DNA of 64,000 nt from SM23-73-3 sp964580215 (GCA_964580215.1 CAZOJT010000014.1:1-64000), one strand, 5' to 3'; numbered from the stretch's first letter, positions 35,401 to 44,149 are shown. The notes: a model not told the origin generated them from the letters alone. Numbers and translations: made by a program.

Positions 35401-35705
35401 TCCTCTTGAAACTCAACCCTGATTCCCAGTATTTTTAGGGTTTTGGTTTGCGAAAGGACTAACTTAGACAGACGAGGAAGAGAATAAGGGGTTTCTCTTT
35501 CCAGCCCCAGCAAATTTTTGCGCGACACATCGCTTTTGAAGCCCAGATTATCCTTATACGAAAGCGACTTTTCACTCAAGCTTGGAGACTTTTTGTCCTC
35601 AATTTTCAAAATCTTCTCCGAGCCTGCCCAGGTTAAGCTGGTCAAGAATAAAAGCAAGACACCTGCTAAAGCTACACCTCTCAAAAGGTTCAAAACACTC
35701 CTCAT
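32445..35705 (-). CDS. secreted M6-family metalloprotease with FG-GAP-like repeats and type IX-type C-terminal domain
   Basis: A protein of ~1086 residues starting at MRSVLNLLRG (35705); the signal peptide ends near LTWA. The zinc site is HEFGHQLGLVD (~298-308), the HExxHxxGxxD form of M6 (immune-inhibitor-A-type) peptidases. A region of FG-GAP/VCBS-like repeats follows: GDLDGDDTMEVVATTVDG, GDIDRDGDPEVVLPCSSG, GDIDKDGYLEIILTSS, GDVDGDGYPDIIVGTKN. These form a propeller that binds calcium. The end is a FlgD-like domain, FNYPNPAKSQTKIRYFLKED ... FASGVYLCRVEA ... VVFFKMAIVK, the putative sorting tag. It probably is an outer-membrane-anchored protease. It lies 51 bp downstream of the PorV-like gene, probably one transcript. 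Confidence 0.85.
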   Translation of the reverse strand: MRSVLNLLRGVALAGVLLLFLTSLTWAGSEKILKIEDKKSPSLSEKSLSYKDNLGFKSDVSRKNLLGLERETPYSLPRLSKLVLSQTKTLKILGIRVEFQEEISDDPRTTGNGLFDMRSQDEFLQQEGHTIDPSPHDTLYFKKHLLALHNYWWTISKGRLSLEGEIFPKSESLAYRLPDSMAYYGAPDSSLSGKVEMLRQFFHDSFNLADSLSIHGDPQIYHIDFSQYDCFVIFHAGADLQSDLGELVNPTPGDLFSGFIMLGDTVWVNDGTFPITEGIFVPETRSQDNRVTALNAVFAHEFGHQLGLVDLYNSQTFMTQVGDFALMDNNAQNVGVDVGYGVYVSGVLPVYPCAWSRAYLGFVEPIKITSQENIGLFAAEMLTDQLQLIKIPISPEEYFLLENRQVDLDGDHFSGLRADSATNVILGPVDWDRNYNREYDWLLPGSGILIWHVDEGVAYLDYNGDGLNNFWDNDLQWDKDRRFLSIVEADGIIDFGGNYYTGFGRKEDMFYKGNNTELTPSSFPSSESRNKSNTHIQITDISLSDTLMTLDISQGWSQFGFPQKFIPETDVSSLVSVKGGLQTFVSSGRFIHAWDPGGASVIPHSDSVEIMQFDSTLVRLPLAIFAENDSAFFGPPSLGDLDGDDTMEVVATTVDGRVYAWHSYDRDLDGRADVVEGFPVSLGDRVSMAPVICNFDSVEADLEIVINVAIPPHHSRASVISYAGEIIYSGGINGNVEGMAGTDDYSTNFILTRRPLVTYICKYTMYPHMGRYCENVCGDAFSSPVAGDIDRDGDPEVVLPCSSGTIYAFDRNLDPSFGFPVLTNERLRCLPVLGDIDKDGYLEIILTSSDKILAYNFNGTPVSNFPVTISHPGGLTDLIVSSPILGDVDGDGYPDIIVGTKNKQILAYNKDGRMVDGFPLPVGGAVTSSPILMNLDKDINPELLVASDDGFIYAWELPGEYKEENFPWVMFGYDAGHTNYFPKDTLQPEPPAGDLLPASMAFNYPNPAKSQTKIRYFLKEDAEVNIRIYDLSGMLVDDFPGPGVGQTHNERLWDSSKFASGVYLCRVEAKSENKSQVVFFKMAIVK

Positions 35706-35756
35706 TTTAAGAATAAACAACTGCTATCTGGCAACTGCATACTGCCAACTGCCAAC

Positions 35757-38399
35757 TTAAAACCTTCCGGTCATGGAGAACCGCATGGTGTTGGCTAAGG
35801 CTAAATCCTTGGAGGAGGGGATGTAGGCGAAATCGAAGCGGAAAAGACCGTATTGTAGTCCGGCACCGAAGGTGGCGGTCTTTATATCTCCTGCCTGATC
35901 GTAGATATAGCCAGTTCTTAAGGAAACATAGGTTCCATACCGGTACTCTATTCCCATATTTTCTATAGCTTCCTTTATCTCGGTGCTTAAGGGATCATCC
36001 AAACCTACCAACTCCTTATTCACTTCAAACGTGGCAGTCAGACGATTGAAAGGGGTGTCCACAATTCGGTAAGCCAGACCAACTGCCAGATTGCGGGGTA
36101 GTGGATCGGATTGGTTTAAGTCAATATAAGCAATGTTCGGACCCAGGTTGGTTAAAGCGGTTCCCAAGGTGAGTCTTTTTATGAAGGTCTTATATAAAAG
36201 TCCGGCATCTAAAGCAAAAGATGATCCCGATCCTTTTCCCTTCTCCAGTCCTGCTCCTTGATCAGCCAGATGGCTATAAATTATCTTGGCGGAAAGACCG
36301 GTGGCTAAACTGGGGCTAAGTCGGGTGCCATAGGAGAAGGCGAAAGCCATCTCAAAGCTGTCAAACTCACCTTTTATCCCTCCAAATTCATCAGTGCGGA
36401 CGTTTCTTCCCAGGGATAGGTATGTGAGGTTTGCTCCCACGGTTCCCCACCCCTCCATGTGTTGGACATAGGAAAGATAATCATAGTATAGATCTGAAGC
36501 CAGCTCAGGCAGCCAGTTGGCATGCATGAAGGTTATCTCCTTTTTGGCATGAGCATATATCACCACCTTCTGTGAAGTGGCGAACCATAGCTCCCCATCC
36601 TTGTAGATGATCTTTTTAGTCTTCGACCTCTCCAGTCCAGCATGATAATATCTTCCCCAGCTTTCTCCATCCCATCTTATGGTTCCATACTGTGTTCCCA
36701 CGAAGAGTTTATCTTTTCCCGCCCTGGCTAAGGAGAGGATTGAGCTTCCGGTAGCATTATGATATACATATATCTTTTCTCCCGGCTCAAGTTTTCCACT
36801 GGAATCCAAGTGATTGTAATCTATGATCATCTGAGTAAGTCTTGAGATCTTATCCTCATCCTCAGATTTCAAGAAATTTTGCGCCGCTTTTCTGGCATCG
36901 TCCCCTTCCACCGCAGTGTATACCCCATATCCATAGATGAACCATTGATCTTCAGTATATCTTTTCAGACCTCGATCGGTCCCCACCCACAGATTCCGCC
37001 GATCGTCTACGGTTAAAGCGGTGATCTGTCCATTCAGACCCAGCTCAAAGGGAAGGTTAACGGTTTGACCTGTGGCCACCGCAGTATCTGTAAGGGCATT
37101 ATAAGCTTTGACCCTTTCTATGGCTTGAAGAATGATCTTTTCATTTTCACTTCCCACAAATTTTCTGATCACCTTTTCTAAGTTGTCGCCGATTTTGAAT
37201 GTATACCTCTCATGAGGTTGCCAAACCCCTCCATCCAATTTGAAAAGTTTCGTCCTGGTGGCGGTCCAGATCTCCCGCTCCCCCCGGTTGGCGAAGTCAA
37301 TCACCTGCATGTCCTTGACCTCGTTTCCCAAAGGAACCTTAGTCCACTTGGATCCATCGAATTTGACTGTGCCCCGGTCTGTCCCCACCCACACATATCG
37401 CTTGGAGAGGGGCAAGATGGCGGTTATGTGGTTTGAGGGGAGCCCATCTTCCACAGAATACCTCTTCCACCTCTTTCCATCAAACGAAAAAAGTCCGTCC
37501 TTTGTTCCCAACCAGAGCAGTTTTCCTTCCGAACCAATGGCGGTCAGCGTATCGGTGAACAACACCCGGTAGGGAATTCTGACCTTTTCTGGCAGTCTTT
37601 TCATGATAACCTTGGAGAGGAGAGAACGGATCCTTTCGGTTTCTCCGGATGTGAGGCTATCGTCGCTCAAAAAGTTATTTATTCGATTAACCAGATTCAA
37701 AAGGTTTTCCGGCATTAAAAGACACCCGTCCCAGGCGGAAAGGATCTCCTCCCACAAAGAAGATATTTCTCCTTCAGCCTCGGTGCTCCAACTCAGGATC
37801 CTTTCTTTCAAGACGATCAAAGAATCTTTGCTCACCGGTTGGTTAAACCGAGCGGTGATCTCCTTCATCCTCTTGATCTTTGCCTCATCCGTTACCTGCG
37901 AATATTTTCTGAGGATGCTTTCCAATGACTCTCCTGCTGAGGTGGGATACTCCTCGCAGTTAAACCATTTTGATCTATACAGCCGAAATAACTCAAAGTC
38001 ACTGATGGCCCAGACATCGTATCGCTTGTAGTTTAGCTCCGGTATATCGTTTCTCAGTAAGGCTATCGATTTAAGCTCAAATTGCTGAGGCTGGAACCAA
38101 TAATCCTCCCATCCGGGTCCAAATTGCTCATATTTTTCCCTCAATTCATCATAAGAAGGTAATGGATATTCCAGCCAGGTGGAGGTCAAAGGATAGATTC
38201 CCAATCCGGCTGGATTCCAGTGGGTGGCGGTGGCATCGTCCGAGATTGCTACGAAAGCCTCCCCCATCCCTGCTGCCCTGGCTCCAGCCGCAATCCTCAA
38301 GAATAAAACTCCGGATCGGCTCACGTCTGCCCGGCAAACGGAGCTAATAAAAAACACTATCAAACCCAAGATCAAACATACAGAAATTGCTTTCTTCAT
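35757..38399 (-). CDS. PorV/UPF0164-like outer-membrane barrel with inserted two-component-type propeller
   Basis: The start is ATG 38399, with AAGGAGG seven bases upstream; the longer frame is unlikely. It has 880 residues, signal peptide ~1-24. The first barrel strand is classic PorV/UPF0164: FLRIAAGARAAGMGEAFVAI, SDDATATHWNPAGLG (~30-70). A helical stretch and Reg_prop-type propeller blades follow (LWLGTKDGLFSFDGKRWKRY, VWVGTDRGTVKFDGSKWTKV, LWVGTDRGLKRYTED, FVGTQYGTIRWDGESWGRYY), with two LysM-like segments (YTFKIGDNLEKVIRKF; GKLEPGEKIYVY) between them. From ~650 the barrel resumes (VGANLTYLSLGRNVRTDEFG) and ends FSMTGRF. PorV shuttles cargo to the sortase PorU, whose gene is just upstream. 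The insertion is unusual. Confidence 0.75.
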   Translation of the reverse strand: MKKAISVCLILGLIVFFISSVCRADVSRSGVLFLRIAAGARAAGMGEAFVAISDDATATHWNPAGLGIYPLTSTWLEYPLPSYDELREKYEQFGPGWEDYWFQPQQFELKSIALLRNDIPELNYKRYDVWAISDFELFRLYRSKWFNCEEYPTSAGESLESILRKYSQVTDEAKIKRMKEITARFNQPVSKDSLIVLKERILSWSTEAEGEISSLWEEILSAWDGCLLMPENLLNLVNRINNFLSDDSLTSGETERIRSLLSKVIMKRLPEKVRIPYRVLFTDTLTAIGSEGKLLWLGTKDGLFSFDGKRWKRYSVEDGLPSNHITAILPLSKRYVWVGTDRGTVKFDGSKWTKVPLGNEVKDMQVIDFANRGEREIWTATRTKLFKLDGGVWQPHERYTFKIGDNLEKVIRKFVGSENEKIILQAIERVKAYNALTDTAVATGQTVNLPFELGLNGQITALTVDDRRNLWVGTDRGLKRYTEDQWFIYGYGVYTAVEGDDARKAAQNFLKSEDEDKISRLTQMIIDYNHLDSSGKLEPGEKIYVYHNATGSSILSLARAGKDKLFVGTQYGTIRWDGESWGRYYHAGLERSKTKKIIYKDGELWFATSQKVVIYAHAKKEITFMHANWLPELASDLYYDYLSYVQHMEGWGTVGANLTYLSLGRNVRTDEFGGIKGEFDSFEMAFAFSYGTRLSPSLATGLSAKIIYSHLADQGAGLEKGKGSGSSFALDAGLLYKTFIKRLTLGTALTNLGPNIAYIDLNQSDPLPRNLAVGLAYRIVDTPFNRLTATFEVNKELVGLDDPLSTEIKEAIENMGIEYRYGTYVSLRTGYIYDQAGDIKTATFGAGLQYGLFRFDFAYIPSSKDLALANTMRFSMTGRF

Positions 38400-38636
38400 C
38401 TTGAAACCTCCTTGAGATCCTTTCTTGTCTTCGTCCTTGATGTGTTCTGATTTAATAGACTCAAACTTTTTTGTCCAACTTTCAAAATATTTTATGCCTA
38501 CCATAAAAATATAGCTTATCCTTTAAAATCGGCAAGACTTTTATAAAGATAACCCAGCCTGCAGTCCCCAGTTTCCAGTTTGCAGTCTCCAATCTCTAGT
38601 TTTCCAATCTGGAGTCTGCAGTTATCAGTCTCAGTC

Positions 38637-41600
38637 TCATCGCACCACCACTGCCTTGCCGAAAGCTTCCTCTTTTTTTCGCTCTCCGTTCACTGTGCCT
38701 TCTGCTATGATCTTATATATATAGACACCGTTGGCAACTTTATCTCCTTCTTGATCTTTTCCATCCCAGGAGGGTGGAGCGGAGTAGTCAGTCCCCGCCC
38801 GGGAGGAAGCAAAGGGGATATGTCGAATCATCTTCCCGGCTAAGGTAAATACCTTTATCTCCACTCTATCCGCATTTTGCGATAGATGATAATAGAAACT
38901 GGTCACGTCCGAGAAAGGATTGGGATAGTTCATCACTCCGGTAAGCTCAAGCTCCCTTTGGGCACTCACTTTTACATTTGCCGAAATCACCGAAGAATTA
39001 TTGGCATTATCCCATGCTTTGATGATTAAGACATGATCGCCCTCGGAGAGACCGGGCAACTGATATGAAAGCGACCCTTTTTGGTAACTTCCCAGATCAT
39101 ACTCAAAATCACCGGTGAGATCGATCTGACGTTGAAAATCCTGGTCAATCACCAGGGTGATTCCGTGCCCCACCTCTCCGGTGATGTTTATTCCATGCTC
39201 ATCAAAGATGGAAAGTTTAAGCATTGAGTTGGGCAGGATGGTCTCTCCGTCGGCAAAACTTTCCCTGTCGTCGAAGCTTAGGGTTATCTGAGGTCCGACC
39301 GTATCTATTACTGTGGTATCCGATCCTCTGATCACCAAAGAATCCCGCACCCCCACCCCATCTTGGTCTTGACCTTCCAGATACACGCTGATCCTTGCGG
39401 TATTGCCGCCATAGCTTATGTCCTTTGGCATCACAAAGCTGGCTTGAAATTTTCCTCCCTTTGCTTCCGCATCGCCTTTAAACATGACCAGACCGGGCAG
39501 GTTATAGTTTACCTTCCACCCGTTGGGCATGGTGTGAGTCCTTTTTCTCTGTGAGTCGAGAGCTAAGATATTTGCGATTCCATCAAAATTGGTCATCAAA
39601 TGACCCTGGCCATCTTTAACCTCTCCTTTTATACTTATCAAACTTAAGGCGGAAAGAGTATCCGGGTATACCTCGGTTAACTCCGCTTTTAAGCGGGGTG
39701 TACCCAGCTTCATCACAGGGTCACCGAAAAACACATAATTGCGATCGTTGGAATTGGGCGGTTGGGTTAACTGCCTTAAAAGCTTGGCGATGAAGAGTGC
39801 TTCACCTATGGAAAGGGAATCCTGATTCAGAAGAAGATCATAAACTTTAAAATTCAACTGGGCATTTTCATGCGCACCTACCGGCCCGGTGGCGGAGATG
39901 GTGGCGATGGCGCCTTTATCCTCTGCTCTTAAAAACTCCTCTGCCATCCCCTCACCAATGGGACTGAAGAAACATCCCACACTGCAGGTGGAGCCGTAAA
40001 CTAAAGGGAGCTTCCGCTTGTTGTCCAGCCGGGGTATATCCTGGCTACGCTTGAATACCCTTTCATGTGCCCACACATCTGGATTGCCATGTCCCATGAA
40101 GTTGATTATAAGGGTACCGGTGTTGAAGGCATTTATGATTGCCTCCTCTGCCTCCGGCTTTTCTCTCTTAAAGTCAAAGGGATACTCCATCAGATATATC
40201 TTAGACAGATTGAGGCTGGGTGGGATGTGAAGCTTTGCGAGTTTTTCTGTATCCTGAGTATGCTCGGCTTCGTAATCTGAATGTCCAAATTCGTCGTCGG
40301 CCACCAGGGTAATCAGATTTCTCCAGGTGCCGAATTGGGGTGTCTCCTCATAGCCTATCACCTTGTCCAGCACCATATCCACCTCATCCTTCGTCCTCAC
40401 TGGCCATCGACCGATCACCATATCCAGCCCCCTGTCTGAAGGTCCATAGGTGGAATCTGAATCCAGATAGCCGTACTTTCCGAAATAAACATAAATCTCG
40501 TCTGACAGTGACCTATCCGTCCCCCAGGTAGGGGCAAAGGGTGGGATGAAGCTTTTTGCCCCGGTTCCCAGATTATTTCTATAATCGTAATGTCCATCCC
40601 CCAAAAGCAGAGCAAATGCTGGTGCCGGCTTTCCCCAGTTTTGGTAGGCAAATTTCAAAAAATCCCGTATAGCCACTGGGTCAAAAAGCCCCCCGGAGAA
40701 CTCATCATACACATCCTGAACTTTAACCACCTTTACCGACATCTGGTTGTATGACTCCCGGAAACTTTTCAGACCCTGGATTTGGTTATAGAAATCTGAG
40801 TGAGTGATGATCAGAAAATCCGCTCGATTTGAGTCATCTTTCAAATTGGATTTTTCATCCTGGAAAAATCCAGCCGGTTTTTTGATTCTGCTTTCATCCA
40901 CCAGAAAATATCTGATCTTGGCATCTGCGGATACAGTATCCTGAAATCTGGCAAATTCACCATCTATTGTCACATCCTTAAATTTCTTAACATTGAAATA
41001 ATCTGTCACGTCAAAAAGATAGATTTGGGAAGAATACAGATTGGAAATGTTGAATTGAGCCACCCCGGGAGTCTTTTGACTTTCAAAGAACAATTGTCTG
41101 TCATAACACTCAAATTGGCGGAAGTATTCTATCTCATACCAGTCCAGAAAGGCGCTGCCTGGAAATGAGATATCCAGAGTGTCCACCATGCCGCCGTGAA
41201 AGTTAAAGCTTCTGGCAACCATTAAAAAAACCGTGGAGAGCGAATCCAAAACTTCAGCCACCTCACCGTTTACCCATAAACTGGGATAAGAATAAGTATG
41301 TTTCACCTTGATCAGACAGGTATCCTGGGGGAACGCACCCGGCAAACTCACGAACATTCGGGCGGATGGGGTTTCCATCCAGTACCAGTAAAAATAATCC
41401 ACCACAGTATGGTCCTGTTCCTCATGAATTCTTGACTTGAATTTCTGTGGGCTGATGGGATTTTGTTCCACCAGACTTCCGTCTTTAGTTTGCATCCTTT
41501 TGGGAGTGGGAAACGAAGGAATAGGGTCAAAGGTCAACCAAAAAACATTGTCGTAGGTGAGGGGATTGGTGTGAAAGCTTTCCACTTTTCCGGTGGAGTC

Positions 41601-42620
41601 ATAGTCCCAGTCGTTTGCAGACCAACCAAAGAATAGGATGAAATCATCCGAATCGAATTTGCCATCTTCCTCTCCGGATACGAATATGGCGATCTCCCTC
41701 AGTTCCAGGAATGGATTGGAATTGTCCAGAGGCAGGACTTTCCCTCCGCCGGAGAACATTCGCAAGGTTTTTGGATCCAGAGAGCTTACTGAAACCCCTG
41801 CTTGAGTCAGCATGGTTTGGTCAAGTTTGTAAATACCATTTCCCTTCACTATTACCTTATACCAATTGTCAGAATAGCCAAATGGATAGGAAAGCCCCGG
41901 TTTTAAAAAAGCCTTTCTTTCTGTTGTTTTCCGCCACCCTTTCGATTTATCATAATTCAGCAAAACATTCCGGTATATGTTCTCGAAGAGGTCCCTGTCA
42001 CCTTTAAAAGTCCCACTCCTACCCCCGGAGAAACGCACCTTTACGGTGATCTGAGAATAGCATGTTACGCTTTTTCGGACTGAATTATACTGAACTGGAA
42101 AAATCTCCAGTTGGATTATTCTTTGATTTCTCAAGAAAGTGGGAGAATCAAAGGAGACTATTTCAGGGGGATAGTATTGATCTAGATTAAATTTTGGTTT
42201 TGTGGGAATGAGGCTGTAGCCCACCGGGCTTTTTTCGTCAGGTTCTGCTCTGAGAGCGTAAGCCAGATTTATCCCCGATAGTTCGGTCCCTTCTTCTTCC
42301 AAAATTTCCACTGAGATTCCCGCCTCCATTGGGACTGCAATCACCACCCTTCTTACCGGGATTTGAGGTCTTCCCGGAAGGTTGGAGAGAGCGCACTTGT
42401 CAATATTTATAAGATCGAAGACCTGTCCTGAAAGCTCAATCTTGCTTTGCGCAGGCTCCGGCACAAAATACCTGAAAATGACCCCCTCCTGATCTGACTT
42501 TAAAATCTCCATGTCATCATATTCAGAAACAAAAGATGCTTTTGTCCAGGAGGAGAAATAAAATAAAAAAAACAATACGAACCAGATCCTGGTGATTTTC
42601 GAAAAACGGAAACGCATCAT
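38637..42620 (-). CDS. porU: type IX secretion sortase PorU-like (C25 peptidase family)
   Basis: About 1327 residues from the ATG pair at 42620; no clear ribosome site separates starts. Signal-like segment IWFVLFFLFYFSSWTKA. The N-terminal prodomain contains LPGRPQIPVRRVVIAVP (C25-type). The catalytic domain (~600-950) starts DFLIITHSDFYNQIQGL, has LLLGDGHYDYRNN and IGRWPVRT, then His in FMGHGNPDVW (~841) and Cys in YGSTCSVGC (~880). SIGEALFIAKLLRQ and FGDPVMKLG close it. A beta-rich region and a FlgD-like ending (NYPNPFSDVTSFYYHLSQ ... IIAEGTVNGERKKEEAFGKA) complete it. PorU cleaves cargo tags and links cargo to surface lipids. The PorV-like gene is next in line. Confidence 0.85.
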   Translation of the reverse strand: MMRFRFSKITRIWFVLFFLFYFSSWTKASFVSEYDDMEILKSDQEGVIFRYFVPEPAQSKIELSGQVFDLINIDKCALSNLPGRPQIPVRRVVIAVPMEAGISVEILEEEGTELSGINLAYALRAEPDEKSPVGYSLIPTKPKFNLDQYYPPEIVSFDSPTFLRNQRIIQLEIFPVQYNSVRKSVTCYSQITVKVRFSGGRSGTFKGDRDLFENIYRNVLLNYDKSKGWRKTTERKAFLKPGLSYPFGYSDNWYKVIVKGNGIYKLDQTMLTQAGVSVSSLDPKTLRMFSGGGKVLPLDNSNPFLELREIAIFVSGEEDGKFDSDDFILFFGWSANDWDYDSTGKVESFHTNPLTYDNVFWLTFDPIPSFPTPKRMQTKDGSLVEQNPISPQKFKSRIHEEQDHTVVDYFYWYWMETPSARMFVSLPGAFPQDTCLIKVKHTYSYPSLWVNGEVAEVLDSLSTVFLMVARSFNFHGGMVDTLDISFPGSAFLDWYEIEYFRQFECYDRQLFFESQKTPGVAQFNISNLYSSQIYLFDVTDYFNVKKFKDVTIDGEFARFQDTVSADAKIRYFLVDESRIKKPAGFFQDEKSNLKDDSNRADFLIITHSDFYNQIQGLKSFRESYNQMSVKVVKVQDVYDEFSGGLFDPVAIRDFLKFAYQNWGKPAPAFALLLGDGHYDYRNNLGTGAKSFIPPFAPTWGTDRSLSDEIYVYFGKYGYLDSDSTYGPSDRGLDMVIGRWPVRTKDEVDMVLDKVIGYEETPQFGTWRNLITLVADDEFGHSDYEAEHTQDTEKLAKLHIPPSLNLSKIYLMEYPFDFKREKPEAEEAIINAFNTGTLIINFMGHGNPDVWAHERVFKRSQDIPRLDNKRKLPLVYGSTCSVGCFFSPIGEGMAEEFLRAEDKGAIATISATGPVGAHENAQLNFKVYDLLLNQDSLSIGEALFIAKLLRQLTQPPNSNDRNYVFFGDPVMKLGTPRLKAELTEVYPDTLSALSLISIKGEVKDGQGHLMTNFDGIANILALDSQRKRTHTMPNGWKVNYNLPGLVMFKGDAEAKGGKFQASFVMPKDISYGGNTARISVYLEGQDQDGVGVRDSLVIRGSDTTVIDTVGPQITLSFDDRESFADGETILPNSMLKLSIFDEHGINITGEVGHGITLVIDQDFQRQIDLTGDFEYDLGSYQKGSLSYQLPGLSEGDHVLIIKAWDNANNSSVISANVKVSAQRELELTGVMNYPNPFSDVTSFYYHLSQNADRVEIKVFTLAGKMIRHIPFASSRAGTDYSAPPSWDGKDQEGDKVANGVYIYKIIAEGTVNGERKKEEAFGKAVVVR

Positions 42621-42653
42621 AAATAAAAAAAACCGAGTCAATTCCAGTATGCA

Positions 42654-42728
42654 AAAACCCTTGGCAGAAAGCTTCAGGGGCGAACAACTCGGCAGTGGAG
42701 CCTATGGTCTTTCCAGTTAAAGGGTTCT
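42654..42728 (-). other. folded leader segment upstream of porU, class unknown
   Basis: AACCCTT (42719-42725 side) pairs with AAGGGTT (42656-42662 side), GGAAAG with CTTTCT inside, and GGCTCCACTGCC can form a small hairpin. On the minus strand the structure ends AGGGTTTTTG, like an attenuator. I could not match it to any riboswitch consensus I know. Confidence 0.35.
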
Positions 42729-42893
42729 TGACTTGACTTTCTCATAAAATCTGATAAAACCCTACAGCTATCTTTCGATTGCGCTTGTTTTATTCAGCCC
42801 TTAATATCAAGAGCCAAACTAGCTTGCACCTACAAAAAATCAAACCCTTTAACCATCTCTTCTATAGGCTCACCTCTGTTTATTTTGACTGAC

Positions 42894-42921
42894 ATTATAT
42901 CAAGAAAATCGATTTTGTCAA
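42894..42921 (-). promoter_or_regulatory. consensus sigma70-type promoter directed at porU
   Basis: On the minus strand TTGACA (42916-42921), 16-bp spacer, TATAAT (42894-42899): both hexamers are perfect. It would transcribe porU and probably the following surface genes. Confidence 0.8.
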
Positions 42922-43057
42922 CTATTTTTAACGAAAGTTCCTCAACTTTCCATTTGCAGAACTGGGAACCCTGCCTACGGGAGCGCCGTTTATTGATATT
43001 CCATAGGTTGGGTACCCATGTCCGACCGCTTTTTTCAGAATACATTCTTTTCAATTC

Positions 43058-44149
43058 TCATTCAAGAAGTTTTGACTTGACCAGACTGGATAGCCTCTCT
43101 GCTCGGAAAGCTTTTATAAAGGAACAAGCTACCTCATACGCTTTTTGCTCAATCTCTTGGACGTTCTTTTGAGGGATGGAATCTATCTCCTTTTTAAACT
43201 CTCTTGTGGCAAATTTTATATCCTTCCCTTTATCCTCCGACCATTCTTTCATCTGATCCAAAAGATCTTTGGGCAAAAACTTATGAGCGATGTTCTGCCA
43301 CTGAGTGCCCACATTCCCTTTACGAATTCCGTAATCGGCAAATTTGCTCACCACCTTCAAAGGAGTTCCGGTGATTCCATGCTGGGCTATGCAGACCCCT
43401 TTTGGTATAACAGCATCAAAGATCTCTTTGGTCCTTTCTAAATCAATAAATACCTTCTCCCCCGTCAGATAATTGCCGTGCTTTGACCCGTTGTTGATGG
43501 CTAAAAGATCGGGATGGGCTTTGTTGTCTGCCAAGCTCTCGATAAAAGTGGTAGCTTCTTCCACTGTGGTGAGGGACGCCTCCTGTCCGGCTGATTTCAC
43601 TTCCCCTACCTCCACTTCCAACCCCAGCCCATAGGGATGAATAAGCGTAGCAAGCTGGCTGGTAATGCGGATATTATCCTCCAACTCGTTAAAAGAGGCG
43701 TCGATGGCAATTGATGTGTAGCCGGCTTTGACCTCCGTCTCTATTTGCTCTTTTGCAGATTGAAAAGCCTCCGGGCTAGTATCCTTTACCGTGGTGTGAT
43801 CACCGTGGATGAAAAAAGGTTTGGAGAGTTTAATTCTCTCCGCATATTCCACCACAGTCTGGAAAAAGATCTCCGGAGTTTGACCGGTGTAGCCACCATC
43901 GGTTCCACCTTCTGATTTGGCTAATTCAAATGCCACCACCGAATCCAGCTCTTCTGCCGCCCTTATTATGCCCGGAATCACATGTCTTATGCGGGCATTA
44001 CATGCCATTACGATTACCTTTTCGTCTCTTAATATCCTGAAGATGTCATGAGAGTTAAGAAGACATACCTTGCTTTTGCTTCCTAATTTCTCCCGGATAT
44101 GTTCAGGTCTCAAATCCAGTATTTTGGTATCCGCAGTTACGGCTGACAT
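43058..44149 (-). CDS. class II fructose-bisphosphate aldolase family protein
   Basis: A 363-residue TIM-barrel enzyme of the zinc-dependent class II aldolase family. Motifs: PFFIHGDHTTVKDTSPE (~115-131), TSIAIDASFNELEDN (~148-162), GLEVEVGEVKSAGQE (~178-192), LLAINNGSKHGN (zinc-type His, ~217-228) and IAQHGITGTP (second His, ~252-261). The loop KSEGGTDGGYTGQT and the long C-terminal KFLPKDLLDQMKEW resemble the archaeal-like or tagatose/ketose-type branches, so the substrate may not be fructose-1,6-bisphosphate itself. A GAGGGAGG ribosome site precedes the ATG. It is not grouped with other glycolytic genes; DUF554 lies upstream. Confidence 0.8.
   Translation of the reverse strand: MSAVTADTKILDLRPEHIREKLGSKSKVCLLNSHDIFRILRDEKVIVMACNARIRHVIPGIIRAAEELDSVVAFELAKSEGGTDGGYTGQTPEIFFQTVVEYAERIKLSKPFFIHGDHTTVKDTSPEAFQSAKEQIETEVKAGYTSIAIDASFNELEDNIRITSQLATLIHPYGLGLEVEVGEVKSAGQEASLTTVEEATTFIESLADNKAHPDLLAINNGSKHGNYLTGEKVFIDLERTKEIFDAVIPKGVCIAQHGITGTPLKVVSKFADYGIRKGNVGTQWQNIAHKFLPKDLLDQMKEWSEDKGKDIKFATREFKKEIDSIPQKNVQEIEQKAYEVACSFIKAFRAERLSSLVKSKLLE

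Larger units (their letters stand above)
42642..43057. other. long leader/promoter region of porU
   Basis: No gene. It contains the consensus promoter at 42894-42921, a leader of about 265 bases to the porU start with the folded segment above, and the last part of the gap to the aldolase gene. Confidence 0.5.

Noticed and set aside
42654..42728. c-di-GMP, SAM, TPP or cobalamin riboswitch before porU
   Set aside because: The conserved core bases of these classes are missing; only general stem pairing is seen.
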